The notes beneath the pieces were generated by a model. That model was not told the origin of the DNA and ran no database searches. It worked only from the letters and a program-made list of their open reading frames with translations. Position numbers and translations under genes: made by a program. Below, one piece after another: positions 1 to 7,535 of a stretch of DNA of 64,000 nucleotides (position 1 is its first letter; each line of letters starts with the position of its first letter). The stretch is from CATQHS01 sp965203375 (lineage in GTDB: Bacteria; Actinomycetota; Acidimicrobiia; Acidimicrobiales; Aldehydirespiratoraceae): positions 2,294,001 through 2,358,000 of the forward strand of contig OZ241886.1 in NCBI GenBank assembly GCA_965203375.1, read 5' to 3'.

Positions 1-3000
1 ATGCGCCAGGCCCGGTCCCGGGCCTGGTCCTCCACCGCCGGGTTCCACCACCGGTCGTAGAGCACCACGTGGCTGGCCGCGGTGAGGTTGAGGCCGGTCC
101 CGCCCGCCTTGATGGACAAGACCAGCGCCCCCGGCCCCGTCCCGCGCTGGAACCGGGCCACCATCTCGTCCCGGGTCCGGCGGGCCAGGCCGCCGTGGTA
201 GCAGTCGATGGGCGACCCGGTGAGCTGGGTCAGGTACTCCGCCAGCCGCTCCCCCCAGGTGGCGAAGTGGGTGAAGATCAGCGCCCGCTCGTCGGAGGCG
301 AACACCACCTCGAGGATCTCGTTCAGGCGGGCCAGCTTCCCCGACCGGCCGTCGAGGGGTTCGCCGTCTTCGATGTAGTTGACCGGGTGGTTGCAGATCT
401 GCTTGAGGGCGGTGATGGCGGCCAGCACCGCGCCCTTCTTCTTGGGGTCCGACTCCTGGTCGGCGGTGTCGGCCACCAGCCGGTCGAGCACGGCCTGGTA
501 GAGCCCGATCTGCTCGGCGGTCATGGTGCAGTGGTCGAGCTCGTCGATGCGGTCCGGCAGCTCGGCCGCGATCTGGGGCTCGGCCTTGGTCCGGCGGAAC
601 ACCAGGATGCCGTTGAGGGCGGCCAGCACCCCCTCCCCGCCGGAGTCGCCCTCGGCGGCCTTGGAGTCCTTGGAGACCTTGGACATCTCGGCCACGAACT
701 GGGCCCGGGCCCCCAGCAGGCCCGGGTTGCAGAAGTCCATGATGGTCCACAGGTCGCCCAGCCCGTTCTCGATGGGGGTGCCGGTGAGGGCCACCCGGCT
801 GCGGGCCGTCAGCCGCCGGAGCTGCTGGCCGGTCTCTCCGGCCGGGTTCTTGATGGCCTGGGCCTCGTCGAGGACCACCTTGGACCAGTCGACCCGCTCG
901 AACCCGTCGATGTCGCGCATGGCGGTGCCGTAGCTGGTGATGACAAGGTGGACGCCGGCGGCCAGGCCCGGCACGTCCGCCTTGTCGATCCGGCTGGGGC
1001 CGTGGTGGACGGCGATCTCCAGGTCGGGCACGAACCGCCGGGCCTCCGACGCCCAGTTGCCCACCACCGCGGGCGGGGCGATGACCAGCGACGGCCCCTC
1101 GGCCACGCCGTCGGCGATGGCCTTGTCGACGTGGGCCAGCATGGTCGGCGTCTTGCCCAGGCCCATGTCCAGCGCCAGGCACCCGCCCAGCCCGGCGTCC
1201 TCGAGGAACCCTAGCCATCCGAGGGCCTCGGACTGGTAGGACCGCAGCGCCCCGCAGAACCCGTCCGGCTGGGCGCCGGCGGCGCCGTCCAGCCTCTGGG
1301 CGCTGCGGATCAGGTCGGCGGCCCAGCCGTCGCCCGCGATGGTGACCCCCCCGGCCAGCGGGGAGCCCTCCAGGCCGAGGGTATGCCTCAGCATGTCGGC
1401 GCCGGTCAGCCGGGTCTGGTCGGCCCGCTCGGCCAGCGCCTCGGCCGCCTCCACCAGATCGGCCCGCTCGATCTCGACCCACTGGCCCCGGCTCTTCACC
1501 AGCGGGCGGGCCTGCGAGGCCAGGCGGCGGATCTCATCCGCGGTGAGATCGACGTCGTCGAAGACCACCGACCAGCGGACGTCGGCGAGCTGGGTGGCGC
1601 CCACCATCGAGTCCTGGGCCTCCAGCGAGGTGAGGCGCAGCGACGGCCGGGGCCGGCGGCGGGACAGCGCCGGCACCCTGACGTCGTAGCCGCCGGCGGT
1701 GAGGACTAGGCCCTTTTCGGTCATGAGCGTCCAGGCCTCGTCCTGGCCCAGCATCACCTCGCCCCGGCGGCGCCCGCCCAGCCGCAGCAGCTCGGGGTAG
1801 AGCCGCTCCAGCCGGGCGAGCTGGTGGCGCACCGAGTGCCGGCGGGCGGGCGAGGCGTTGACCAGGGCCGACTCGACCGGCTGCAGCTCCCCGGCGCTGG
1901 AGATCGACAGCACCGACAGGTGCCAGGCGCCGCTCTCGTCCGGCGGGTCGAGCTGGACCACCAGGCCCCGGTCGTGGGGGCCGGTCACCGGGCGCGACCA
2001 CTGGTCGAGCCGGCGGGCCAGCTCGGACCCGTGCCGGCTGGGGATCTCGAAGGGCTCGCCGTCGAGGTGGGCCAGCATGGCCTCGGCCGCGTCGGCCCGG
2101 GTGGAGGGCTCCGGCGGCGGGGCGGGCACGTCGAGCCGCTCGACGGCCTGGCTGACGATGGCGTCCACCAGGTCGGCCAGCGCGGCCTGGGTGAAGGCGA
2201 TCCGGTCCCGCTGGTTCTCGAAGGCGGCCGCCGTTCCGGGCAGCGAGTCGGCCAGGGAGGACAGGGTCTCGGCCTCCACCAGGGCCGGCGCCCAGCGGAC
2301 GGCGAAGCTCCCGGCGTCGCGGCGGGGGGCACCGTCACGGGGGGCGCCGTCGCGGGGGGCGCCGTCGCCGTTGTCGCTGCCTGTGTCGCGGCGGCGGAGC
2401 TTCTTGAGTTGGGGGACGAAGCGGCCCTGGGCGGTGAGCCGCACGGCCAGGGCGGCGACCAGGCCCAGCCAGGCCACGCTCGGGCCGATCCCCTCCTCGC
2501 CGGCCGTGTCGCCCAGCGCCACCAGCCAGCCGAGGCAGCTCTCGACCGGGGCGGAGACGGTCTCGGCCCGGTTGCGGCCCCCGAGCTTGACCGGCCGGTA
2601 CAGCGCCCACTCCACGGTGGAGCCCCCGCAGTCGTCGAGGCGGGCCCTCACCCCCTCGGCGCTCTCGGGCGGCGCTCCGTGGCCGGCGGCCCAGGCGATG
2701 ACCCGGCCGGGGATCCACGAGAGCTGCAGCTCCGCCACCCCGGCCTCGGGCGCCCCGTTCTCGGAGCCGCCGCCGAGCGGGGCCCGGGGCGGGCCGACCA
2801 GCTCGGACAGCACCCCGTCCACCGCCCTGTAGTCGGCCTCCAGGTCGGCCATGATGACCGCCCGCTGATGGCCGCGGACGGTGGCCCGCACGTCGTCGAT
2901 CGACTCGGCCACGTCGTCGAGCAGGCGGTACAAAGCTCGGGCCCAAACCTGCCCGTTGGCTTTGAGCAGCTCCAGCTCATCGGCTGTGGCCCGACCGTCC

Positions 3001-3083
3001 ACGTGGCGGCGCACGAGTTCGGCGAAGTCTTCCGACAGGGCCAGGTTCGGGTCCAAGGTGGCGGTTGAAGTTGTCGTCACCAT
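1..3083 (-). CDS. SNF2/RAD54-family DNA-dependent ATPase (3' end outside window)
   Basis: Swi2/Snf2 helicase-like ATPase, expected to remodel or translocate on DNA-protein complexes; resembles actinobacterial HelZ-type proteins. About 1027 codons lie in the window. A long N-terminal region (about 1-500) precedes the ATPase core. Visible motifs in order: Walker A in DMGLGKT, motif Ia region, Walker B DEAQAIKN, motif III LTGTPIEN, then the C-terminal helicase lobe with HGGLARRTRDEMV and GGTGLNLTAASHVVLYDRWW. The frame stays open to position 1, so the last motif and stop are missing. Start chosen at ATG 3083, with a TAGGCT -10-like box at 3096-3101. A short in-frame repeat (GAPRD units, near 2328-2360) sits in the N-terminal region. 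Not coupled to the his operon: about 390 bases of repeats separate them. Family call is firm; the cellular role is not known. Confidence 0.9.
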   Translation of the reverse strand, partial: MVTTTSTATLDPNLALSEDFAELVRRHVDGRATADELELLKANGQVWARALYRLLDDVAESIDDVRATVRGHQRAVIMADLEADYRAVDGVLSELVGPPRAPLGGGSENGAPEAGVAELQLSWIPGRVIAWAAGHGAPPESAEGVRARLDDCGGSTVEWALYRPVKLGGRNRAETVSAPVESCLGWLVALGDTAGEEGIGPSVAWLGLVAALAVRLTAQGRFVPQLKKLRRRDTGSDNGDGAPRDGAPRDGAPRRDAGSFAVRWAPALVEAETLSSLADSLPGTAAAFENQRDRIAFTQAALADLVDAIVSQAVERLDVPAPPPEPSTRADAAEAMLAHLDGEPFEIPSRHGSELARRLDQWSRPVTGPHDRGLVVQLDPPDESGAWHLSVLSISSAGELQPVESALVNASPARRHSVRHQLARLERLYPELLRLGGRRRGEVMLGQDEAWTLMTEKGLVLTAGGYDVRVPALSRRRPRPSLRLTSLEAQDSMVGATQLADVRWSVVFDDVDLTADEIRRLASQARPLVKSRGQWVEIERADLVEAAEALAERADQTRLTGADMLRHTLGLEGSPLAGGVTIAGDGWAADLIRSAQRLDGAAGAQPDGFCGALRSYQSEALGWLGFLEDAGLGGCLALDMGLGKTPTMLAHVDKAIADGVAEGPSLVIAPPAVVGNWASEARRFVPDLEIAVHHGPSRIDKADVPGLAAGVHLVITSYGTAMRDIDGFERVDWSKVVLDEAQAIKNPAGETGQQLRRLTARSRVALTGTPIENGLGDLWTIMDFCNPGLLGARAQFVAEMSKVSKDSKAAEGDSGGEGVLAALNGILVFRRTKAEPQIAAELPDRIDELDHCTMTAEQIGLYQAVLDRLVADTADQESDPKKKGAVLAAITALKQICNHPVNYIEDGEPLDGRSGKLARLNEILEVVFASDERALIFTHFATWGERLAEYLTQLTGSPIDCYHGGLARRTRDEMVARFQRGTGPGALVLSIKAGGTGLNLTAASHVVLYDRWWNPAVEDQARDRAWR

Positions 3084-3474
3084 TGGCAGGTCAAGAGCCT
3101 ACCGCCCCCGCCGCCCTTTCCTTCGGACCTCCTTCTTTCGGACCCCTTCAGGCGGACCCCCTCAGACGGACCCCCCCCCCCCCCCCCCCAGGCGGACCTC
3201 CTCAGACGGACCCCTCTCAGGCGGACCCCTTCAGGCGGACCACCCTCTCAGACGGGACCCCCAGGCGGACCCCCCCTCTCAGACGGGACCCCCAGGCGGA
3301 CCTTTTCTCAGACGGGCCCCCCAGGCGGACCTTTTCTCAGACGGGCCCCCTTCAGGCGGACTCCCCCCTCTGGTTTTTCTGAGCAAAAAATTGCCGTATA
3401 GCGACATTTTTTGCTCAGAAAACCCGAAGAGGACGAGAGGTCAGGAGGGCGTGAGGTCGGGGGCGGGCGGGCGG
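3084..3474. repeat. Degenerate tandem repeat region with C19 homopolymer
   Basis: The interval between hisF and the helicase has no gene. From about 3110 to 3370 it is built of degenerate units of roughly 11 to 23 bases mixing CAGGCGGAC and CAGACGGAC with runs of C or T. A pure C tract of 19 bases lies at 3171-3189, about 90 bases upstream of the helicase start. Such tracts slip easily in replication, so length changes could alter helicase expression; that is inference. The right end holds the palindrome listed separately. Confidence 0.85.
3372..3424. terminator. Large near-perfect AT-rich palindrome after hisF
   Basis: Arms of 18-19 bases (GGTTTTTCTGAGCAAAAAA on the left, its complement with one T fewer on the right) close around an inner stem TGCCG/CGACA with a TATAG loop. 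It stands out in high-G+C surroundings and begins about 50 bases past the hisF stop. It could end his transcription, and perhaps act in both directions. It has no clean U-tract after the stem, so a mobile or protein-binding palindrome is also possible. Confidence 0.55.
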
Positions 3475-4248
3475 TCAGGGGGGTGGGCGGACGGTTACGC
3501 CGGCTGCCAGCAGGCGGGTCTTGGCTTCGGCCACGGTGTGGTGGCCGTAGTGGAAGATGCTGGCCGCCAGCACCGCGTCGGCGCCGCCGTCGACCACGCC
3601 CTCCACCAGGTGGTCGAGGGTTCCCACGCCGCCGCTGGCGATCACCGGGACGTTCACCGCCGCGGCGACGGCCGCGGTGAGGGCCAAGTCGAAGCCGTCC
3701 CGGGTGCCGTCTCGGTCCATGGAGGTGAGCAGGATCTCGCCCGCCCCCAGCCGCTCGGCCTCGCGGGCCCACTCCAGCGCGTCGATGCCGGTGCGGGTCC
3801 GACCGCCGTGGGTGAACACCTCGTAGCCCCCGGCCTGGCGGTCGGAGGCTCGGGCGTCGATGGCCACCACGCAGCACTGGGCCCCGAAGGTGCGGCTGAT
3901 CTCGGAGACCAGCTCGGGGCGGCGCACCGCCGCGGTGTTGACGCTCACCTTGTCGGCTCCGGCCCGCAGGAGCAGGCGGGCGTCGTCGTCGGTGCGGATG
4001 CCGCCGCCGATGGTGAAGGGGATGAACACCTCGTCGGCCACGGCCCGGGCCATGGCCACCGTGGTGTCCCGCCGGTCCGAGGAGGCGGTGATGTCGAGGA
4101 ACACCAGCTCGTCCGCGCCCTGCTCGTCGTAGCGGGCGGCCAGCTCCACCGGGTCGCCGGCGTCGCGGATGCCGACGAAGTTCACGCCCTTCACCACCCG
4201 GCCCCCGTCCACGTCCAGACAGGGGATCACCCGCACCACCTTGGTCAT
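3475..4248 (-). CDS. hisF: Imidazole glycerol phosphate synthase cyclase subunit
   Basis: HisF uses ammonia from HisH to convert PRFAR to imidazole glycerol phosphate and AICAR in histidine synthesis. 257 residues, the normal length for this (beta/alpha)8 barrel. The N-terminal CLDVDGGR holds catalytic Asp near residue 12, and LLTSMDRDGT holds the second Asp near residue 130. Phosphate-binding glycine motifs (TIGGGIR, ASGGVG) are present. The ATG at 4248 overlaps the hisA stop by four bases (ATGA), so translation is probably coupled. It is the last gene of the his operon. Confidence 0.97.
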   Translation of the reverse strand: MTKVVRVIPCLDVDGGRVVKGVNFVGIRDAGDPVELAARYDEQGADELVFLDITASSDRRDTTVAMARAVADEVFIPFTIGGGIRTDDDARLLLRAGADKVSVNTAAVRRPELVSEISRTFGAQCCVVAIDARASDRQAGGYEVFTHGGRTRTGIDALEWAREAERLGAGEILLTSMDRDGTRDGFDLALTAAVAAAVNVPVIASGGVGTLDHLVEGVVDGGADAVLAASIFHYGHHTVAEAKTRLLAAGVTVRPPP

Positions 4249-4976
4249 AAGCCACCCCGCAGTCGCTCGACTGCTTCGGCGACGGTGAAGCGGCCCTCGT
4301 AGAGGGCTTTGCCCACGATCACACCCTCCAGCCGCCGGCCGCCGCGCTCCAGGCCGGCCAAGGCGTCTAGGTGGTCGAGAGCGCCGACTCCGCCGGAGGC
4401 GACCACCGCGGTCTCGGCGGCCTCCAGCAGGACGGCCAGGCCGGCCAAGTCGGGGCCGCCCATGGTTCCGTCTCGGTCGATGTCGGTGGCCACGAAGGCG
4501 TCCACCCCGGCATCGGCGAACTCGGCGGCCACCTCCAGCGCGGTCCGGCCGGTGTCGGTCCGCCAGCCGTCGGCGGCCACTCCCCCGCCCCGGGCGTCGA
4601 GGCCGACCGCCACCCGGCTCGACCGGGCCAGGTCTCGGACCAGTCCCGGGTCGTCCAGCGCGGCCGTGCCCAGCACCACCCGCTCCACCCCGGCGTCGAA
4701 CAGGGCCCGGGCGGCCTCGGCCGAGCGGACGCCGCCCCCGGCCTGCACCGGCACGTCCACTGCCGCGGCCACCGCGGCCACCGCGGGCCGGTTCACGGGC
4801 GACCCGGTGCGGGCCGCGTCCAGGTCCACCACGTGGATCCAGTCGGCCCCGGCCTCGGCCAACTCCGCCGCCGTCGCCGCCGGGTTGTCGCCGTAGACCG
4901 TCTCCTGGTCGTAGTCGCCCTGATGGAGCCGCACGCACCGGCCGCCGCGGATGTCGATGGCCGCAAACAGCTTCAC
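4245..4976 (-). CDS. hisA: Phosphoribosyl isomerase A (HisA/PriA)
   Basis: Isomerises ProFAR to PRFAR in histidine synthesis. In many actinobacteria this enzyme (PriA) also serves as TrpF in tryptophan synthesis; that is family knowledge and is not proved here. 243 residues, a half-barrel duplication like HisF. Asp8 lies in FAAIDIRGG and the second catalytic Asp in ATDIDRDGT. Phosphate-binding motifs are QAGGGVR and ASGGVG. Start is GTG 4976, sharing GTGA with the hisH stop; a longer upstream reading would run inside hisH. The stop shares ATGA with hisF. Confidence 0.95.
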   Translation of the reverse strand: MKLFAAIDIRGGRCVRLHQGDYDQETVYGDNPAATAAELAEAGADWIHVVDLDAARTGSPVNRPAVAAVAAAVDVPVQAGGGVRSAEAARALFDAGVERVVLGTAALDDPGLVRDLARSSRVAVGLDARGGGVAADGWRTDTGRTALEVAAEFADAGVDAFVATDIDRDGTMGGPDLAGLAVLLEAAETAVVASGGVGALDHLDALAGLERGGRRLEGVIVGKALYEGRFTVAEAVERLRGGL

Positions 4977-5653
4977 GACCCGGCCTCGGCCGGGTGACCC
5001 GAACCGGCCGGAGGGTCCGATCCGTTGCCGAGGCTGGCCACGAAGTTGGCCAGTATCCGCAGGCCGGCGGTCGAGGACTTCTCGGGGTGGAACTGCACTG
5101 CCCACAGGTTCTCTCGGGCCACCGCGGCCACCAAGTCGCCGCCGTAGCGGCAGGTGGCGATCACGTCGTCGCCGTCCTCGGGAGCGTAGGAGTGGACGAA
5201 ATACACCCAGGCCTGCGGGCCCAAGCCCGCGAACATGGGGTGGTCGCCCCGGCGGTCCAGCACGTTCCACTGCATCTGGGGCCGCTTGACCTCTCCCGGG
5301 ATCAGCCGGACCCACGGGTCGAATAAGCCCAGACCCGGTGTCGACGGGGCCTCCTCGGAGCCGGCGAACAGCAACTGCATGCCCACGCAGATGCCCATGA
5401 ACGGACGGCCCGCCTCCACCGCCTCCACCGCCACCTCGTCGAGGCCGGTGCGGCCCAGGGCCGTCATGCAGGGGGCGAAGGCCCCCACTCCGGGCAGCAC
5501 CACGGCTTGGGCCTCGGCGATCAGCCCCCGGTCGGCGGTCAGCCGGGCGTCGGCCCCGGCCCGGGCGAAGCCCTTGCGGGCCGAGGCCAGGTTGCCGATC
5601 CCGTAGTCCAAAATGGCGATCAGGGGCCCCGGTGCAGCCCCGTCGACGGTCAT
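4973..5653 (-). CDS. hisH: Imidazole glycerol phosphate synthase glutaminase subunit
   Basis: Class I glutamine amidotransferase that supplies ammonia to HisF. 226 residues. The nucleophile Cys89 lies in MGICVGMQLLF and the His-Glu pair in QFHPEKS near the C-terminus; the oxyanion strand is PGVGAF. The ATG at 5653 follows the hisB stop by 29 bases. That gap holds a 7-codon frame whose ATG overlaps the hisB stop. The hisH stop overlaps the hisA GTG by four bases. Confidence 0.96.
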   Translation of the reverse strand: MTVDGAAPGPLIAILDYGIGNLASARKGFARAGADARLTADRGLIAEAQAVVLPGVGAFAPCMTALGRTGLDEVAVEAVEAGRPFMGICVGMQLLFAGSEEAPSTPGLGLFDPWVRLIPGEVKRPQMQWNVLDRRGDHPMFAGLGPQAWVYFVHSYAPEDGDDVIATCRYGGDLVAAVARENLWAVQFHPEKSSTAGLRILANFVASLGNGSDPPAGSGHPAEAGS

Positions 5654-5682
5654 GCTCCGAGGCTATGGCTCCTCGGTGCCGG

Positions 5683-6276
5683 TCATAGGGTTCCCTTGGT
5701 GGAGGGCAGGGCCGCGCCCTCCACCCGCACCGCGTCGCGCAGGGCTCGGGCCACTCCCTTGAAGGTCGCCTCCACTATGTGGTGGGTGTTCTTGCCCCGC
5801 TTGAGGGTCAGGTGCAGGGTCATGGCCGAGGCGGTGGCGAAGGCCCGCCAGAACTCCTCGGCGAGCTGGGGGTCGAACGGGGGGTCGCCCAGGATCTTCT
5901 GGCCGGGGAAGTCGATGTCGTAGTGCAGGAACGGGCGGCCCGACAGGTCCACCACCGCCTCCACCGCGGCCTCGTCGAGGGGCACGGTGATGCTGGCGAA
6001 GCGGCGGACGCCGGCCTTGTCGCCCAGGGCCTCCCGGAAGACCCGGCCCAGCACGATGCCCACGTCCTCCACCGTGTGGTGGCTGTCCACTTCGAGGTCG
6101 CCGCTGGCCCTGACGGTTAGGTCGAACCCGCCGTGGCGGCCGAGCTGGTCGAGCATGTGGTCGAAGAAGGGCAGGCCGGTGGACACCTCCGCGGCGCCGG
6201 CGCCGTCGAGGTTCAGCTCCACCTCTATGCGGGTCTCCTTGGTGACCCGGGACTCCGATGCGGTGCGGGGGCTCAT
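5683..6276 (-). CDS. hisB: Imidazoleglycerol-phosphate dehydratase
   Basis: Dehydrates imidazole glycerol phosphate to imidazole acetol phosphate; a manganese enzyme. 197 residues, the monofunctional length without the phosphatase domain of enteric HisB. Metal-ligand motifs are visible: FFDHMLDQLGRHG, DSHHTVEDVGI and NTHHIVEATFK. The ATG at 6276 overlaps the stop of a 17-codon mini-ORF that is itself a copy of the hisB start region (see 6251-6350). Ribosome-binding sequence AAGGAG lies just upstream. Confidence 0.96.
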   Translation of the reverse strand: MSPRTASESRVTKETRIEVELNLDGAGAAEVSTGLPFFDHMLDQLGRHGGFDLTVRASGDLEVDSHHTVEDVGIVLGRVFREALGDKAGVRRFASITVPLDEAAVEAVVDLSGRPFLHYDIDFPGQKILGDPPFDPQLAEEFWRAFATASAMTLHLTLKRGKNTHHIVEATFKGVARALRDAVRVEGAALPSTKGTL

Positions 6277-6350
6277 GGGCAGATCTCCTTGACCGGGCGG
6301 GGGTCGGATTCAGTGCGGGGCTTCATGGGCGGATCTCCTTGACCGGGCGA
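6251..6350 (-). repeat. 50-bp tandem duplication of the hisB start region
   Basis: Units 6251-6300 and 6301-6350 match closely, including the AAGGAG ribosome-binding core and ATG. Period 50 (one less than a multiple of three) keeps each frame ending exactly on the next start. The result is two mini-ORFs between hisC and hisB, listed separately. Confidence 0.85.
6273..6326 (-). CDS. Mini-ORF 2 between hisC and hisB (17 aa)
   Basis: Reads MKPRTESDPRPVKEICP. Its start resembles the hisB start (MSPRTASES). It has its own AAGGAG site, begins by ATGA overlap with the stop of mini-ORF 1, and ends by ATGA overlap with the hisB start. Probably translated through coupling; a peptide function is not implied. 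Confidence 0.4.
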   Translation of the reverse strand: MKPRTESDPRPVKEICP

Positions 6351-6385
6351 GACTGGCGGGGCCAGTGGCGGGGGCGGCGGATCAT
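6323..6385 (-). CDS. Mini-ORF 1 between hisC and hisB (20 aa)
   Basis: Opens with an ATG overlapping the hisC stop (ATGA, 6382-6385) and ends on the ATG of mini-ORF 2. Its last residues RPVKEIRP repeat the RPVKEICP end of mini-ORF 2, showing the shared origin. Together the two frames make an unbroken chain of four-base overlaps from hisC to hisB. Confidence 0.4.
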   Translation of the reverse strand: MIRRPRHWPRQSRPVKEIRP

Positions 6386-7461
6386 GTGAGTATCTCCTCC
6401 AGCGCTTCCAGGAAGGCGTCGTTCTCGCCGGGGGCGCCGACGGTGACCCGCAGGCAGCCCTCCAGCCCGGGCCACGAGGAGCAGTCCCGGACCAGCACGG
6501 AGCGGTCCACCAGGCGCCGCCACACCTCGGCCCCCGGCACCGGGGCGGGCCGGAACAGCACGAAGTTGGCGTCCGACGGCCAGACCTTCACCGGCAGGCG
6601 CTCCAGCCCGGCGCTGAGCCGGGAGCGCTCGGCCACCAAGTCGGCCACCCGCCGGTTCATCTCGCCGACGTGGTCGAGGGCGGCGATCCCCGCGGCCTGG
6701 GTCATGGCGTCGAGGTGATAGGGCAGGGCCACCTTGTCCAGCTCGGCCACCACCCAGTCGGGGCCGATCAGGTAGCCGAGCCGGGCCCCGGCCATGGCCC
6801 AGGTCTTGGAGTAGGTGCGGGTCACCGCCAGCGGCACGTCGGGGCCGGCCAGGTCGAGGGCGGTGTGGGGGCTGAACTGCCCGTAGGCCTCGTCCACGCA
6901 CAGCAGCCCGCCCGCCGCCGACGCCATCTCCAGCACGGCCGCCGCCGCGCCGGGGTCGTCGGCCATGCCGGTGGGGTTGTTGGGCGAGCACAGGAAGGTC
7001 ACCTCCGGGCGGCGCCGGTCGATCACGGCCGCCGCCTCGTCGAGGTCGAGGCTCAGGTCGGCGGCGCGGCGGCCCTGGACCGAAGCGGTGCCGGTGACCC
7101 GGGCCAGGTGGCTGTGCAGGGCGTAGGTGGGCTCGAAGGTGGCCGCGGCCCGGCCCGGCCCCCCGAAGGCCAACAGCAGGCACTGGATCACCTCGTTGGA
7201 GCCGTTGGCCGCGAACACGTTTCCGGGCTCGACGCCGCCGCCGTGCAGGCCGGCGATCTTGGCCTTCAGCTCGCGGGCGGACCGGTCGGGGTAGCGATGC
7301 CAGTCGATCCGGCGCACCGCGGCGGCCACGGCCTCGGTGAACTCCTCCGGCGGCGGGACCGGGCTCTCGTTGGTGTTGAGCCGGACCTTCACGTCGAGCT
7401 GGGGAGAGTGGTAGCCCGACATCAGGGCGATGTCCGCCCGGGCCTCGATCCTGGGGGTCAC
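6382..7461 (-). CDS. hisC: Histidinol-phosphate aminotransferase
   Basis: PLP-dependent transaminase making L-histidinol phosphate. 359 residues, class I/II aminotransferase fold. Visible motifs: LNTNESP near the N-terminus, SPNNPTG (PLP ring and substrate contacts), VDEAYGQF, and TYSKTWAMAGARLGY with the Schiff-base Lys. GTG 7461 is the start, overlapping the stop of a 25-residue mini-ORF that copies the hisC start region. The stop overlaps mini-ORF 1 ahead of hisB. Confidence 0.95.
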   Translation of the reverse strand: MTPRIEARADIALMSGYHSPQLDVKVRLNTNESPVPPPEEFTEAVAAAVRRIDWHRYPDRSARELKAKIAGLHGGGVEPGNVFAANGSNEVIQCLLLAFGGPGRAAATFEPTYALHSHLARVTGTASVQGRRAADLSLDLDEAAAVIDRRRPEVTFLCSPNNPTGMADDPGAAAAVLEMASAAGGLLCVDEAYGQFSPHTALDLAGPDVPLAVTRTYSKTWAMAGARLGYLIGPDWVVAELDKVALPYHLDAMTQAAGIAALDHVGEMNRRVADLVAERSRLSAGLERLPVKVWPSDANFVLFRPAPVPGAEVWRRLVDRSVLVRDCSSWPGLEGCLRVTVGAPGENDAFLEALEEILT

Positions 7462-7535
7462 GTGCGGCTCCTGTAGGTGCGGGCGGAGGTCTTGCCCGGG
7501 CCGGCGCCTGCTTCAGCGACGATCCTGGGAGTCAC
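7458..7535 (-). CDS. Mini-ORF between hisD and hisC (25 aa)
   Basis: Begins at a GTG sharing GTGA with the hisD stop and ends at a TGA sharing GTGA with the hisC start. Its first residues VTPRIVAEA mirror the hisC start VTPRIEARA, and GGAGCCGC-type ribosome-binding sequence precedes both. The offset is 74 bases, one less than a multiple of three. A duplicated start cassette that keeps translational coupling. Confidence 0.42.
   Translation of the reverse strand: MTPRIVAEAGAGPGKTSARTYRSRT

Noticed and set aside
5660..5685. Seven-codon frame between hisB and hisH
   Set aside because: Starts by ATGA overlap with hisB but ends nine bases before hisH, and no clear duplication is seen; too short to count as an array.
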